In this document: in pieces, positions 1 to 10,760 of the stretch
Numbering within the stretch: the first letter of the stretch is position 1
How the letters are laid out: each line of letters starts with the position of its first letter
Assembly: GCA_037039925.1 (NCBI GenBank)
Contig: JAXRKP010000187.1
Coordinates: 286,001 to 350,000 of the forward strand
Reading direction: 5' to 3'
DNA: 64,000 bases
From: Doris montereyensis
Lineage: Eukaryota > Mollusca > Gastropoda > Nudibranchia > Dorididae
Made by a program: the position numbers and the translations under genes
Notes under the pieces: generated by a model
The model's input: only the letters and a program-made list of their open reading frames with translations
The model's database searches: none
What the model was told of the DNA's origin: nothing

Positions 1-300
1 CGCCTCGTGCTCGAGTGATCCCTTTCAGGGTTTACTCTACATCACTGACACATAAGACATACATAAGTTGTGCAAAGCTCAATCTAAAATAAATATCTTG
101 TAAAAAATCCAACTCACATAGCAAAGATAGGCAGTTGTTATGTACAGTACATCGCTTCTTATATAAACATACTCATATCCAGGATCTGTGACCACTTCAT
201 CTTTAAAAAAAGTAATGAAAACGATCGAGAGAAAAAAAAAGGCAACAGATTCACATCTCCCATTAAAGATACAAACCATATATATATATATATATATATA

Positions 301-332
<32 letters not shown>

Positions 333-1321
333 CATAGCTGCCAACCTTTTGAAATCGTAAAAAAGACGCCGCACAAACTAATTCTGACTTGAACGACGGC
401 TGCCCGTAATATTCCAGAAAACATTGATAATCGAACTTGAATAAAGCCCAAGGTAAATATATAAAAAATGGTGGTCTTTCTCACAAAATGTGACAGTACA
501 CATAAGTTTTGTAACCTCAAAAAGGTGTCTCCGGACTTCACCCCAATTTCTCCGGGTCGCTGCTTTAAATAAAAAATACGGTTAACCCTTAAATACATGC
601 TTTTCAAGATGAATACAGACTTATGGATTCAAAGCTAAATAAACCACTGTACTAAACACGTTTTTATGTTCTGGTGGGCAGCTATGTACAAGTATACATA
701 TCCATGGTGAAAGTCGCAAACCGTGTCAGTCAAATTGTGGATGTTTTGAGAAAATCAAAGAAAAAGATGCTGCGCTTATTAATCTATTTTCACAGACATA
801 CACGGATTGCAGGCGTCAAAAACTAGACCCAATAGGGATACATAGATTGCTCATATGGTTATTATATGGGTTTCTATTGGTTCTTGTGTCACAGAGTCCC
901 AAGTAGTCGAAGCATAGGAGTTTCCTAATGTTAAAAAAATGAGAGAAAAAAGTGTTACTAATTTTAGACTTGCACGGTTTGCAACTTTCACCGTCGATAT
1001 ATGAAAACAAGAGGTCTTCTTCAAATGAGTACATTCCCAAGTTTGGGACTTTATCACTACATTTCAAAACAACACTACAGCAAAAGGCACAGTCCTATCA
1101 AAAATTGGTCTTCTCTATGCTCAGTGTGACGGACATTACTCACAGAAGCAAGTCAAATTTTTTAACCTTAAACACTTGTTTCATTTCCACAAATTGTTGA
1201 GTAAACAAGGTTAGGAACTGTCACAATATAATACATGCTTTAAACTGGAATGTTTGTCAATAAAAATAACTTTTTCTTCCCTTTCTGTTGTAGCCTACAC
1301 TACAAGACTAAACATAATGAA
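1..1321. other. 3' flank of RAB22, repeats only
   Basis: No gene recognised. It holds a (TA)n run near 277-332 and a TIR element at 333-686. The rest is anonymous AT-rich sequence, at least partly the RAB22 3' untranslated region if the 1322-1449 exon is used. Confidence 0.6.
333..686. mobile_element. MITE with CATAGCTGCCAACC ends, copy A
   Basis: Starts CATAGCTGCCAACC and ends GGTGGGCAGCTATG, an inverted repeat with one mismatch in 14. Internal sequence (..ggtgtctcc.., ..tttctccgg..) is shared with 35863-36218 and 44592-44904. No coding capacity. See the finding for the family. Confidence 0.75.
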
Positions 1322-1449
1322 TTAAGCTAAAGAACCCCCCCCCCCGCAACACTTTCTCTGATTTCTGTTCTCACTGTTCCGCAAGTCCACTGTGTTTCCT
1401 GCTGCCGCGCCAGACATGCCATTTACCTTCTCAGGTGGCAATAAACGAG
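1322..1449 (-). CDS. RAB22A: RAB22 candidate last exon, distal copy
   Basis: Acceptor ACATTTCGCAG, phase matching the previous exon. It reads ARLLPPEKVNGMSGAAAGN, TVDLRNSENRNQRKCC, GGGGSLA, then stop TAA at 1322-1324. The dicysteine is followed by seven residues, four of them Gly from a run of eleven G bases. Rabs may end CC, CXC or CC plus a few residues, so this copy is the better candidate for a prenylated protein. The G run is a likely place for sequencing or replication slippage, so the exact tail is uncertain. Confidence 0.72.
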
Positions 1450-4400
1450 CTGCGAAATGTAGACATGTATGAAAAAACCCCCAGGTTGAACAGATAATAA
1501 TATGTTACATTGATTATCTTTATATTAAAACATGGTGAATTTCTTTCATTCTTCATATAACACATTTCTCACATTTTCAAAGATACTTTTAGCATAGCAA
1601 TAGCAATAGAATGTGTAGTGTATGGGAGCAGCTCTTTGATTGCATTGAAGTATTGGAGCTGACTATTGTAAAATAATGAGGAATGATTCATCATAGGCTA
1701 CAACATATTACGTACAGTGAACTGAGCATAGGGTGATGTCGGCAAGACAGGCTACCAGTTAGAAACAAAGAATTCAAAGTGTCAGGTTACGCTTATGTAA
1801 GATACAGCCTTTCTTTACAAAACAGTTGTTTTGGTGTGAAGGGGCCATTTCAATAGTGTGCTCAAGTGCTCTTTCATGAAAAACGAGACAGAGAGATGGT
1901 CCTAATGAAAGTGATATGATGAAAACACATCACGTTTACAACCGTTTGAAACTTGGAATTCCTAAAGCCATGTATGCCTAAGTCCATTGTTTTGGGCCTT
2001 TTTCTCTAAATGAAGTAAAAATTGTGACTTAGGCACACTATTGAAATGAGCCCTTCGATTGTCTTATTGAAACATTTTATTTAAATCTCTCTGTCCACCA
2101 GATGTGGAGGTCTCAAGGATAATTCAGAGGAAACTCTCTTTGATTCATCAAAATTTACCCTTTCCACCATATGCATTTATCTCAGGATGAATTAAGACGA
2201 CTAAATTAAAAAAAAAAAATTTGATATTACCCACATCCACAACTCGATCCCCAAATTTTTGATAGGATCTTTTAATTTTGCCAAGGCATCTTTAAACGCG
2301 TACAGAGTGTTGAGATCTGTACATGTGACCTCCTTTTAACTGTCCATCTGTGGTGGGACTAGATGGATTGTCGATCCACCTATCTGGACCAGGGCAAAAG
2401 GGGTGTGTGGCTTTTCCTAAAAAAAAAAAGTGAGAAAAATATTTCAACCTGTCAGGTACGAATTCCTGACCTTCAGGCTGAGAGGCCCGCACTTTGCCTT
2501 TGGACCACTGAGTCCCCTCCCCCTTGTTCACCAGCTGTGAGAGCACCAGTGACATCATTTCATCTTCTTCAATTCCTGGTCAATTCTCTCTTCCTACGAT
2601 TGTGTACATGTAAGCCTTACTTACATACATACAGATTTTATTTCATTAACACTGACAATCTCCATGTGTTGTCTGTACTATGACATGTCACTCTAAAGCG
2701 CTCAGAGGTTGATCTAGTGCTGATGATGAGCGCTATAGAAATGCATTTATTCTTTATTATTATTATATGCGGTCAATGGTGCTGTGCCCGTGATTTACTT
2801 ACACGTGAGGTGCGGCGTAAGGACTGTTTGTTTCGTTTTCAAATTTACCCCCCCTCATCCACTCATCCAGTTTATGCGGTGATCTCAGGGTGAATTAAGA
2901 TCAAACAGCAAGATGAAAAGCAGTAAGTGAAACATTGAAAAGAAAGAAATAGGACTTGACAGTAGACGATGAAATCTTGAGGCACTGTCAACTGAAATAA
3001 AATGATGTTGTAGATGTTGTTGGGGTTTGTTTTTGTGGGGGGACAGAGTACAAGAGACACATTCAACCTATTCCCCCTTCCTTTAGTGACATCATCTTAT
3101 GCAAAGTTCACTGTATCCAGTTCGAGTCATTAGTACCAACAAGATTGTTTATAGGGAAAAAAATCATCAAGATGGAAATTGAATGGAATTGTGAGCCCCT
3201 GTCCGTGGAAAGGTGTTTCCCCGGCGACTAGCGCTGGGCACCGCCTCGCTGTGGGCTGTGTTTCCGCTGCAACACTTTCTCTGCTTTCTGTTCTCACTGT
3301 TCCGCAAGTCCACTGTGTTTCCTGCTGCGCCAGACATGCCATTTACCTCCTCAGGTGGCAAAAAACGAGCTGTGAAAAAACCCCAGGTTGAACAGATAAT
3401 AATATGTTACATTGATTATCTTTATATTAAAACAAGAACGTTGCACAAAGGGAAAATAAAAACAAAACAATTCAAGGTTGCTATAAAGACCAATACGACC
3501 TTCAAAAAGATACAACAAAGGGTGGCATCTATTCTATCCCTTGTCTATAGGTCAGAAACGATTCAATTCAAGGCTGCTAAAGACACTGATATGACCTCAT
3601 AGGAGGCTTCCTCCTCCTGTACTTTTTGGGAACTCCAGATATATGGATCATTTTGTTGACTACATTACATTTTTCTCAACGTTAGCAGTGTGAAACAATG
3701 ATTTTTACAGCAATTTATGCAACGTTCAACCCCGCCCCCCTCGAAGAAGTTACATTAATAAAAAGACTTACCAATGTTTTGAAATAACTCAGCAATATTT
3801 ACAGCCGTCATGGCACTAGTTTCACAGAAGATTGCCCCGATTTCACGAGCGTATTCTTGAGCCTCTGAACACAAGACAGAAACAGGGTCAAAATAAAGAT
3901 ATTTTGAATTTTTAACAGACAGGGTCCTAAGGAAGCCATCTTTGACCAAAAAGGGACAATCTAGTTTATTGAATTATTATTGAATGGAGCCATTTTTTCC
4001 CCTTAAATTGATATCATAAAAGAAGCTCACTTAAGATTTTTTGATTTTATAGAAATATTTTTAGAAATGATACAGACATAACCTTCAACACATCTGTTGT
4101 ACTATAACAGCCAGAAAGTTTGTCTTAAGTATTGCAAGTTAGTACTCATTTTAATCAGCACAATGTACTCAATCACCCCCCCCCGCTTCCCCTCAATTCT
4201 GTTTTAAAAGACTCTAGTGCTACTTCTTTAGCTTAATTTTTGTTGGCAGTCCATTCCACAGCCTTACTGTACTAGGATAAAATGAGTGCTGGTGACAAGC
4301 AATGTTTAAGCATGGAACCATATACGTTTGACAGCCTGGTTGTTCTTGTATTAAGTTTAAGGTGGGGGGGGGGGGTATCCTCAGAAGGATATTTTTTGCC

Positions 4401-7400
4401 CAAAATGGGACAAAACTAGTTCTGTGTATTATTGGATGCAGCCGTTCATTCCCTTCACATTGATACTATCAAAGAAGCTCAGTATCGATTCTTTGAATCT
4501 TTACGATTTTTCAGGATATGATACCAGACTAACTTTCAAGACATCTGTTGAACTATTAAAGCCAGTAATTTTGTCTAAAGTGTGGCAAGTTGGTACTCCT
4601 TTTAACGGGCACAGAGTAAGCTATAAAAAAAATCTACATGTGACAAAATTTCTTCAATAGTGCCTTAGATCGTCAGGAAAATATGTGGCATATTTTGTGC
4701 ACCTGTTATCGAAATGCGCTGTCCGACATGAGTATAAAGGCGTTGGGGCAGTTGAAACAGGGTCAATAAGAAGTAATTGAGAGCCTCTAAAGGTTTTATG
4801 ACGTTTCAAAGTATTATTCTACTCTTTCCTAGGTTTTTGTGCAAACAAAAACATTCAAATAACAGAAAAAATAAATTGACTTTTGTTTTGCTGTTATTTT
4901 GCTAAGTTGGTTTACAATTTTCAATGGACTCGTTTGAAATTTGGCATACAGCTGCTTTATATCATTACTAAGAGAAATGTGTATGGGATTTTTGGCATCT
5001 TCTGGCCTTTCTGAGAAATTTACAATTGTTGTTAAAACAAAAACTATACAAGATATCAAAAAAGTGATATAACAGATTCAGGATATTGGTTTGAAGTTTC
5101 TATGTGCAAAATAATAAACCTCTAAATTGAAAACTGTAGGACTACTTAGTTTTTAGAAAGTTGCCGAAATTGCCCTAGTTTTTCACCAAGAATTCAAAAT
5201 GGCGGCTGGTTCCATGGCAACTAACCCTTTCAAAAAATGACTTCCACAATTTGTTCCCTCCAATTTGGCCATACTAAACTCATTTAAGAAGCTTATAATC
5301 GTGTATCTCATCAAACAAACAAAAATCACTCTCTTCTATGCAGGTCTGTCGGTGTGAGTCACAGCCACAGCTACCATAATCTGAGCCTGGTTTTACAAAA
5401 GACTTCAAACACTTCTTCTTGACATTTTTAGGACAGTTGTAAAGATTTTTTCTCAAGAAAGCTAACAGGCTAGTTGCTTTTCTGCCCTGTATTCTATATC
5501 GTTCCTTCCATTATCGTAGATGTAGCATGCCCCTCCCCCCCCCTCCCCCTATCTCATCTTTTCTCCCACCCCTCGTTTTACTTTCTGGCTTTTCTTTCTC
5601 AGATACAAGCTGTTCAATAGAAGCTTTTCTTCATCCAAAACCATTTCTAACTTTCAGGATGAGATGAGGCCAGCCGTTTGAGCTCTTTTCTCCTCCAACT
5701 ATGATAAATTATACAATGTAATGAAGACCCACAAAACTAACACAATTAGAATGAATTCCATACGCAGTGGTGAATGGAGGGCAATCCGGGGTAGAGTCCC
5801 GACTGTTTTTTTTTGGCAAAAGGCAAAAAGTGCAAGTTTTCCATTGCATTACGTACCAACAGCACTACGCGTTATTAATTATAATTTAACTCATTAGGGT
5901 GCAGATTCCCCGACCGGAAGACGCAAGACGCTGACCCAGATTCAATTTCCCTACAACCAGATCTCTGTGGTGGTGTGTTTATATTTCTTAAGCTTCCCAT
6001 GTGCTGCTGATGGGTGGCATAAGGAAAAGGATTCTTCTCTCCACGTCACTATTGTAGCAGTTCATTACGACAAAATCGATGATAAAAACAAAAGCAGAAA
6101 ACACATAAAAGGTTGAAGCAGAACGATGAAATGTGTGTGTTTAAACAAAGGCAGTAGAGTGGTTAAAAATACCATCGATGATGGGCTTCGTGGAAAGTGA
6201 TCTTTTACATTAGGAATGTGACCTTCAGCGCCAGAGAGGCTTATACAGATCAAACGCTTTCTAGAGATAATAGCACTTAAAATAAATGACAAAATTAGGT
6301 TTGCCGAGCCGACCGGATCGTTGAAAGAGAAGGTGTTACCCACGGCCGGGTTTGGCTGGATTGAACAATGGGAAGCAGTTAGCGGGCGGCTGGGTATGGC
6401 CGGGCTAAACACAACGGGCTGTCTGGTGTACAGTTGTTTTCGGCTGGGTTAAACCCTAATGAGTTAAGATTTCTTACTGATCTTAAAAAAAAAGGTTAAA
6501 AAAGGAATTAATTTTACCACCAGTCCCGCTAAAACAGTTTACATAAGAAACAGGAATAACAAAAGCTTTACCTCTTTCCCTGACCTCTCTCAGATCTTCC
6601 AGATCACATTTGTTTCCTGCAATCGCTATGACAATCTTTGATGGGCCATGTCTTTGCAGCTCATGAACCCAGTTCTTAACAGCACGGAAGGAGGCCTGGA
6701 AGTAAAAAAAGCAAAACACACTTTAAAATGCTGATGACATGAACGTCAAGTTCAAACTCTGCTGAATTAAATCAAACCAAAGCTTTTGAATTCAAAAAGT
6801 AATTTTCTCACAAAATAGTTAACATGAAGCAGAAATTCAGTCTTCAAAGATTAAAAGATTAGTACAGGATATTGAAGTAGATATATATTACTATTAGTGG
6901 CACATTGGCTGAGTGGTTAGGCTGCTGGGCTTGGGATCATGAGGTCCCGGGTTCGAATCCCAGCAAAGGTTGGCCTGACATTGCGTTCCTTGGGAGAGAC
7001 ATTTAACATCCATTTTATCCACCTGAACCAGATGCATATGTGCACAAGCACTAGCTTGAGAGCGAATACCTGTATCAGACTAGCGGCTAGTCGAGGAGGT
7101 GATTATCACGCCCTGCAATGCTTCATGCTACAGAAATTGGGATGAGCTACGGCTCTAATAGGCCATAATGGCCTTGAAGGAGCTTTACATACTTTTATAT
7201 GAATAGACTGGTATCAATTAACAAAATTTGGTCACAAAAAGTAAATCAAATGTGAAAAAACCCCAGAAAATGTTATATGTCCTCATCTGCTTCATACCAC
7301 TTGGTGGGTTCAGCGGACAATGTTGTGCTAAAGGCAAAATATGGAAATTGAAATTGGCGCAATATTGAGCAGTTGTATTTAAGCTTTATATCGCAACTCA

Positions 7401-9806
7401 CCTATCTACCCGAGAATCATTATCTCTGACATAATAAGGGAATATAAAAAACAATTAAATATGATGGCTAAAGAGAGAGTAAAAAACCCCATCAATCTAC
7501 AAACAATTTTACCTCTCGTGTTACATCGTAGACGATTATTGCTGCTGCTGAGCCTCTGTAATACATGGGAGCTAGAGCCCGGTACTGCGATAAATATAGA
7601 AAGAAAGAAAGAAAGAAAGAAAAGAAAGAAAAACAATTAATAATATAGCTCTGATATCCACATAGAAATGCTCAATGGTGTCTTACATTTCAACAAAGTA
7701 TAAAAATGAAACATCCTGTAATGTTACACTTATAATATATATACGCACACATATATATAAAATACAACATCTAAAACACAATTTTTGTAGACAAAAATTT
7801 CACTGGTAGACTATACTAAAAAGTTCAGGTTTCAATTTGTTTTTGAAGGCAGAAAGACTGGGACTAGTTCTTGTTTCCAGAGAAAGAGAGTTCCAAATGT
7901 GGGCAGCCGAAAATTGGAAAGAAAACAATTTTATCGTGAACTTTTCACTAAACAATGCAATAGAGCATGCAGATCTATCCCACACATTTAGACCTTGCCT
8001 AAAATCAGACTCAATCTGTCTTGTGATAAATGCCTGTCTGAAGATAAACGCAGATTATTTTTTGAGCTTCCAGTTTTTTGGTGTTTTTTTTTTACTTCAA
8101 TTACAAGTTATTGGTGGTTCTGATGAAGATTGTTTGAAAATTATTTAAAAACAAATCAACTTGTCATAGTAAAATTTTGTTTGGTAAACAGATCTAACAA
8201 CAGTATTTTCAGTTCCTGAAAGGAAAACGGAGCAAGTACATCAGCATATATAAGGAGAAATAAAAAATTGCAAGATAAATGCTGACTCTCCTTGTAAATA
8301 AAACAATCTCTTTTCTTGTAAGGCATCTTTTGCCCTTCAACTTCAACCAAGTTTTGTATTTGTTTGTTTGGTGTTTTTTTGTTTGTTTGCTTTTTGGTTT
8401 TGCTGTTTTTTCTGTTTTGTGATTTGTCTTTCAAACAAAAAAAACAAAAAAACAAACAACAAATTATTTATTATTAACTCCAAAAGAAAATTAATGCAGC
8501 ATTAAGCAGGTAAGTCTACCTACAGCAGACAACCTGAAAAGAAAAGCATGCAGCTATGCTGATAATTAATGTTATGCAAGATTATTGAATTCATTGAACA
8601 ATGTATGTAATCACTGACCTTTTCCTGACCCGCTGTGTCCCAGATTTGAAATTTATATGTATTCCCATCCACAAATAAGGTTTTTGTCATGAATGATGCC
8701 CTGAAGAGAAACAAAATTCCAAATGATGTTTTTTAAGTGTCACTACACACCAAAATGCATAAAATCATGTAATATCATTCAATCATAATTGCAATATAAT
8801 AAAATATATTTTACTGATCTCTTTTTAAAAAAAAATAGACAACTCTGGTTTCAGATTTTGAAAATGTTTTATATTGATCTGATTTCAGATTTTGAAAATG
8901 TTCTATATTGATCTGGTTTCAGTTCTATTGATCTGGTTTCAGATTTTGAAAATGTTCTATATTGATCTGGTTTCAGATTTTGAAAATGTTCTATATTGAC
9001 AAAAAGTATATGCATTAAAGCCTTCTTATTTACAAGAAGATAAAAATGTACAAAATCACAAAAGTACTATTTAGTCAAAGTTTTGTCTTTTACCCTCTGT
9101 TTACAACTAGCCAAAAATTAAAAATATCACCTACATCGTACAATAAGAACCATGATTATACAGTCACTGCTGCTTAACGTCATGGGATCTGTTTCTTTGT
9201 CTTTCGGATATGCTATCTGCAGTGTGGCAGTGTCCGTTTCACCAGAGGATCAATCATTAAATGTGTCCAGCATGCCAAAGATGCATTAAAAAAAGTTCAC
9301 ACCTGACCAGACCTGCTTTCCTTTGCCCTAGGTTGCGTGAGAGTCTTGGGGAATAGTCAGCTTCGTCTGCTGTCTTACAGAGATGTAAAAATTGCAGAGA
9401 ATTGTCTTGCTTGAGTTATCTGTCCCTTTGCTGTGAAATCCAGACAGCATGACGTCATATAACTATCAGCCATAAAAATGTGCAACATGTACCAGTATCT
9501 GCTGGCTGCATGAAAGACTTTGTTCCTGACGTCAAATTTAGCGCTTTGAATTGGGACATTATTCTTCTCAACATACCAAGGCCTTGTGATGCTAAGCAAA
9601 ACCCCTACGACACCAATAGAAAGAATTGTCACAGCCATTTAGCGTCTAATAATCCACCGTGATGCAACTGTACAATTATATTTATGTACAATCTTTAACA
9701 TCAGGTTAAAAAATAAAAATAAATACCCAATGGTGCTTTCCAGAGCAGCCTTGAATTTGTCAGCAACGAAACGCATCACAATACTGGATTTACCAACACC
9801 AGAGTC
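1322..9806 (-). CDS. RAB22A: RAB22/RAB31-type Rab GTPase, partial (exon 1 not found)
   Basis: Small GTPase of the Rab5-related RAB22/RAB31 branch, whose known role is early-endosome and TGN-endosome traffic. Joined minus-strand exons are 9727-9806, 8619-8700, 7513-7584, 6572-6695, 3772-3864, then a last exon at 1322-1449 or 3167-3369. All junctions are GT-AG and phases agree. Visible motifs, in order: P-loop DSGVGKSS, the branch-typical effector stretch GASFMTKT, switch II WDTAGQEKYRALAPMYYRG, base-binding GNKCDLEDLREV, and ETSAMTAVNI. The last exon gives a dicysteine (KCC) for geranylgeranylation. With the 1322-1449 exon the joined part is 192 codons plus stop; about 12 N-terminal residues (start Met to the Gly before the P-loop Asp) are missing, giving about 204 aa against 194 for human RAB22A. 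The missing first exon should lie above 9806, but I could not find it. Oddities are the duplicated last exon and a Met where the G5 motif usually has Lys. RAB22A and RAB31 are vertebrate duplicates, so the symbol means the common orthologue. Confidence 0.92.
1346..1532. repeat. Segmental duplicate containing RAB22 last exon (copy A)
   Basis: Matches 3269-3434 along almost its whole length: the dicysteine end, the exon, the acceptor and about 85 bases of upstream intron (plus strand ..ggttgaacagataataatat..). Differences are few: a 3-base Ala insertion, a 12-base insertion at the acceptor and scattered substitutions. The duplication is recent compared with surrounding repeats. Confidence 0.85.
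2219..2522 (-). mobile_element. tRNA-derived SINE, family 2
   Basis: Minus-strand copy of the SINE whose head reads GGGGACTCGGTAGTCCAGAG, with a box-B-like GGTTCGAGCCC region and tail TTGTGGATGTGGGTAAATC. This copy is diverged. Other copies: 19523, 27877, 49609, 52537, 60885, 63207. Confidence 0.75.
2690..2767 (+). repeat. LINE 3' end remnant with (TTA)n
   Basis: Reads ..gctgatgatgagcgctatagaaatgcatttattc.. then TTATTATTATTA. The same 3' terminus follows the LINE reverse-transcriptase tail at 33400-34022, so this is a detached 3' end of that family. Confidence 0.65.
3167..3369 (-). CDS. RAB22A: RAB22 candidate last exon, proximal duplicate
   Basis: Near-identical copy of the 1322-1449 exon, with its own acceptor TTTTTTCACAG in the same phase. 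It encodes ARFLPPEEVNGMSGAAGN, TVDLRNSENRKQRKCC, then runs on for 34 more residues to TGA at 3167-3169. The dicysteine is therefore internal and unlikely to be prenylated. Either this is an alternative last exon giving a non-prenylated or differently targeted Rab, or it is a duplicate that lost its proper stop. Confidence 0.55.
3269..3434. repeat. Segmental duplicate containing RAB22 last exon (copy B)
   Basis: Partner of 1346-1532. Similarity stops just past the two Cys codons on one side and after ..tatattaaaac on the other, so the unit is one exon plus its acceptor side. Confidence 0.85.
3772..3864 (-). CDS. RAB22A: RAB22 exon with G5 ETSAM
   Basis: Ninety-three bases encoding EAQEYAREIGAIFCETSAM and then TAVNIAELFQNI. 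This is the alpha-4 to alpha-5 region. The G5 motif reads SAM, where human RAB22A has SAK (codon ATG instead of AAG). Acceptor GTGTTCAG, donor GTAAGT, ends in phase 1 (ATT G). Confidence 0.94.
3945..4625. repeat. Diverged direct duplication (two ~240-bp copies)
   Basis: About 3945-4180 and 4385-4625 share a long colinear match (..gggacaa.., ..gaagctca.., ..acatctgttg.actat.., ..gccag.aa.tttgtct..) at roughly three quarters identity. No coding sense. It lies in the RAB22 intron between 3864 and 6572. Confidence 0.7.
6572..6695 (-). CDS. RAB22A: RAB22 exon with NKCD
   Basis: One hundred and twenty-four bases, encoding ASFRAVKNWVHELQRHG and IVIAIAGNKCDLEDLREV, then ERER-type helix residues. NKCD is the G4 guanine-specificity motif. 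Acceptor TACTTCCAG, donor GTAAAG, ends in phase 1. Confidence 0.95.
6897..7190 (+). mobile_element. tRNA-derived SINE, family 1
   Basis: The head is tRNA-like: box A TGGCTGAGTGGTTAGGCTGC and box B GGTTCGAATCC. The body ends ..ggccataatggccttgaaggagctt. The head resembles Leu/Ser tRNAs but cannot fold as an intact tRNA, and the long tail shows a SINE. Other copies: 24893, 25472, 46727, 60289, 61632. Confidence 0.85.
7513..7584 (-). CDS. RAB22A: RAB22 exon YRALAPMYYRG
   Basis: Seventy-two bases, phase 0 at both ends, encoding YRALAPMYYRGSAAAIIVYD and then VTRE. This is the switch II and beta-4 stretch, nearly identical to human RAB22A in this part. Acceptor ATCGCAG, donor GTAAAA. Confidence 0.95.
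7800..7985 (-). pseudogene. LINE reverse-transcriptase C-terminal fragment
   Basis: Minus-strand reading ..FSAAHIWNSLSLETRTSPS and LSAFKNKLKPELFS. This is the W-N-S-L-P, S-x-x-x-F-K-x-x-L-K ending typical of CR1/jockey-type LINE polyproteins. Only the last ~60 codons remain, inside a RAB22 intron. Confidence 0.75.
8619..8700 (-). CDS. RAB22A: RAB22 exon with switch I end and WDTAGQE
   Basis: Eighty-two bases. The first base completes Gly; the exon then reads ASFMTKTLFVDG followed by YKFQIWDTAGQEK. ASFMTKT is diagnostic for RAB22/31 among Rabs. The catalytic Gln of WDTAGQ is present. Acceptor CTCTTCAG, donor GTCAGT, ends in phase 0. Confidence 0.95.
8850..9000 (+). repeat. Tandem repeat, ~34-bp unit
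   Basis: About four units of tgatctggtttcagattttg plus aaaatgttctatat, one of them truncated. Intronic, no coding sense. Confidence 0.9.
9727..9806 (-). CDS. RAB22A: RAB22 exon with P-loop
   Basis: Eighty-base exon between acceptor TTCTCTCAG and donor GTATTT. It encodes DSGVGKSSIVMRFVADKF and ends in phase 2 inside Gly of STIG. The glycine before the first Asp must come from the missing exon 1, which matches the usual RAB22 exon boundary. The Lys and Ser of GKSS are the phosphate- and magnesium-binding residues. Confidence 0.92.
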
Positions 9807-10321
9807 CTGAGAGAAGATGTCAAAAAGTTAAATTTTCTATCATACATACGGGTTGATAACTTTTTAGAAGGAAAAATCAAATTTCCTTTACTTTACCAGT
9901 AGCAAAATGACTAACTATTACGAAACATTTTCTTCTTTGTCTTTAGCTTTTCCCGTTAGGGTTTGGTGGCCACAGAAGATCATCCTTCTCCACTTATAAT
10001 TATATCGAAATATAGTGTAATCAAAAATATATTAAGAATCATGCATTAAAAACTTTCTAGAGTCAGTTCTTCCATTATATATATATATCATCTTGTTATA
10101 TATAACACATATGAATTGTGATTAAGATGACAAAAAGAACAAAAGTTGTGCTACTTTGATGTACTCTTGAAGAAAGAAAACACATAAAACACCTCATGAC
10201 ACCGTCAGTACTGACTGCAGTGTGTACACGCTCACATTAACTGGTGGAATCTAGAAGTGAAGGTGGGTTTTCTTCAGACGAGGGCAGATTATGTGTTTAT
10301 CCAGGGAATTGATTCATCCCT

Positions 10322-10760
10322 GTGTGGTGCAGTGACTTGACTCACTATACTGATGGCAACATTTTAGAGAGAGACCCATGGGTAGGAGATAGTGTGATGA
10401 TTTTGGGTAGTATTGCCTTAATCAAGGAATCTTGTACAACATCAGCCAGGGGTGAGGAAATGATGTCGCAACACAGCGCTACATTGCCCAACCTGGGCAA
10501 CCACATGTGGCGTCATTTTTCAAGAGGCACTAGTAATTCCTCTTCCAGCAGAACAGTACAAGACCGCACATGGCCTGTGCCACCCATGACCTCCTGTGAC
10601 AGAACACAGTAATCTGTTGCCTCATCCATCATATTCTCCAGATTTAAATCCGATTGAAAACTTTTGGGACGCCATCGAGAGATACTTGAACCAGCTGCAG
10701 ACACGATCACTGACAGCAGCTCAGCAAGGCGTAGCTATCACCCAAATGTAGGAACATATT
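10322..10760 (+). pseudogene. Tc1/mariner transposase remnant
   Basis: The DDE-domain end reads HPSYSPDLNPIENFWDAIER, then YLNQLQTRSLTAAQQ; the final catalytic Asp/Glu region is in this motif class. An earlier piece, GDSVMILGSIALI, fits the GSVMVWGGIS strand. Stops and frame changes show it is dead. Flanking TIRs were not seen. Confidence 0.8.

Noticed and set aside
3130..3391. Plus-strand and other-frame open frames over the 3.2 kb exon
   Set aside because: They are shadows of the minus-strand RAB22 terminal exon and its flank.
6900..6965. Possible functional tRNA gene
   Set aside because: A and B boxes are present, but acceptor-stem pairing fails and the sequence continues into a conserved non-tRNA SINE body found at other sites.
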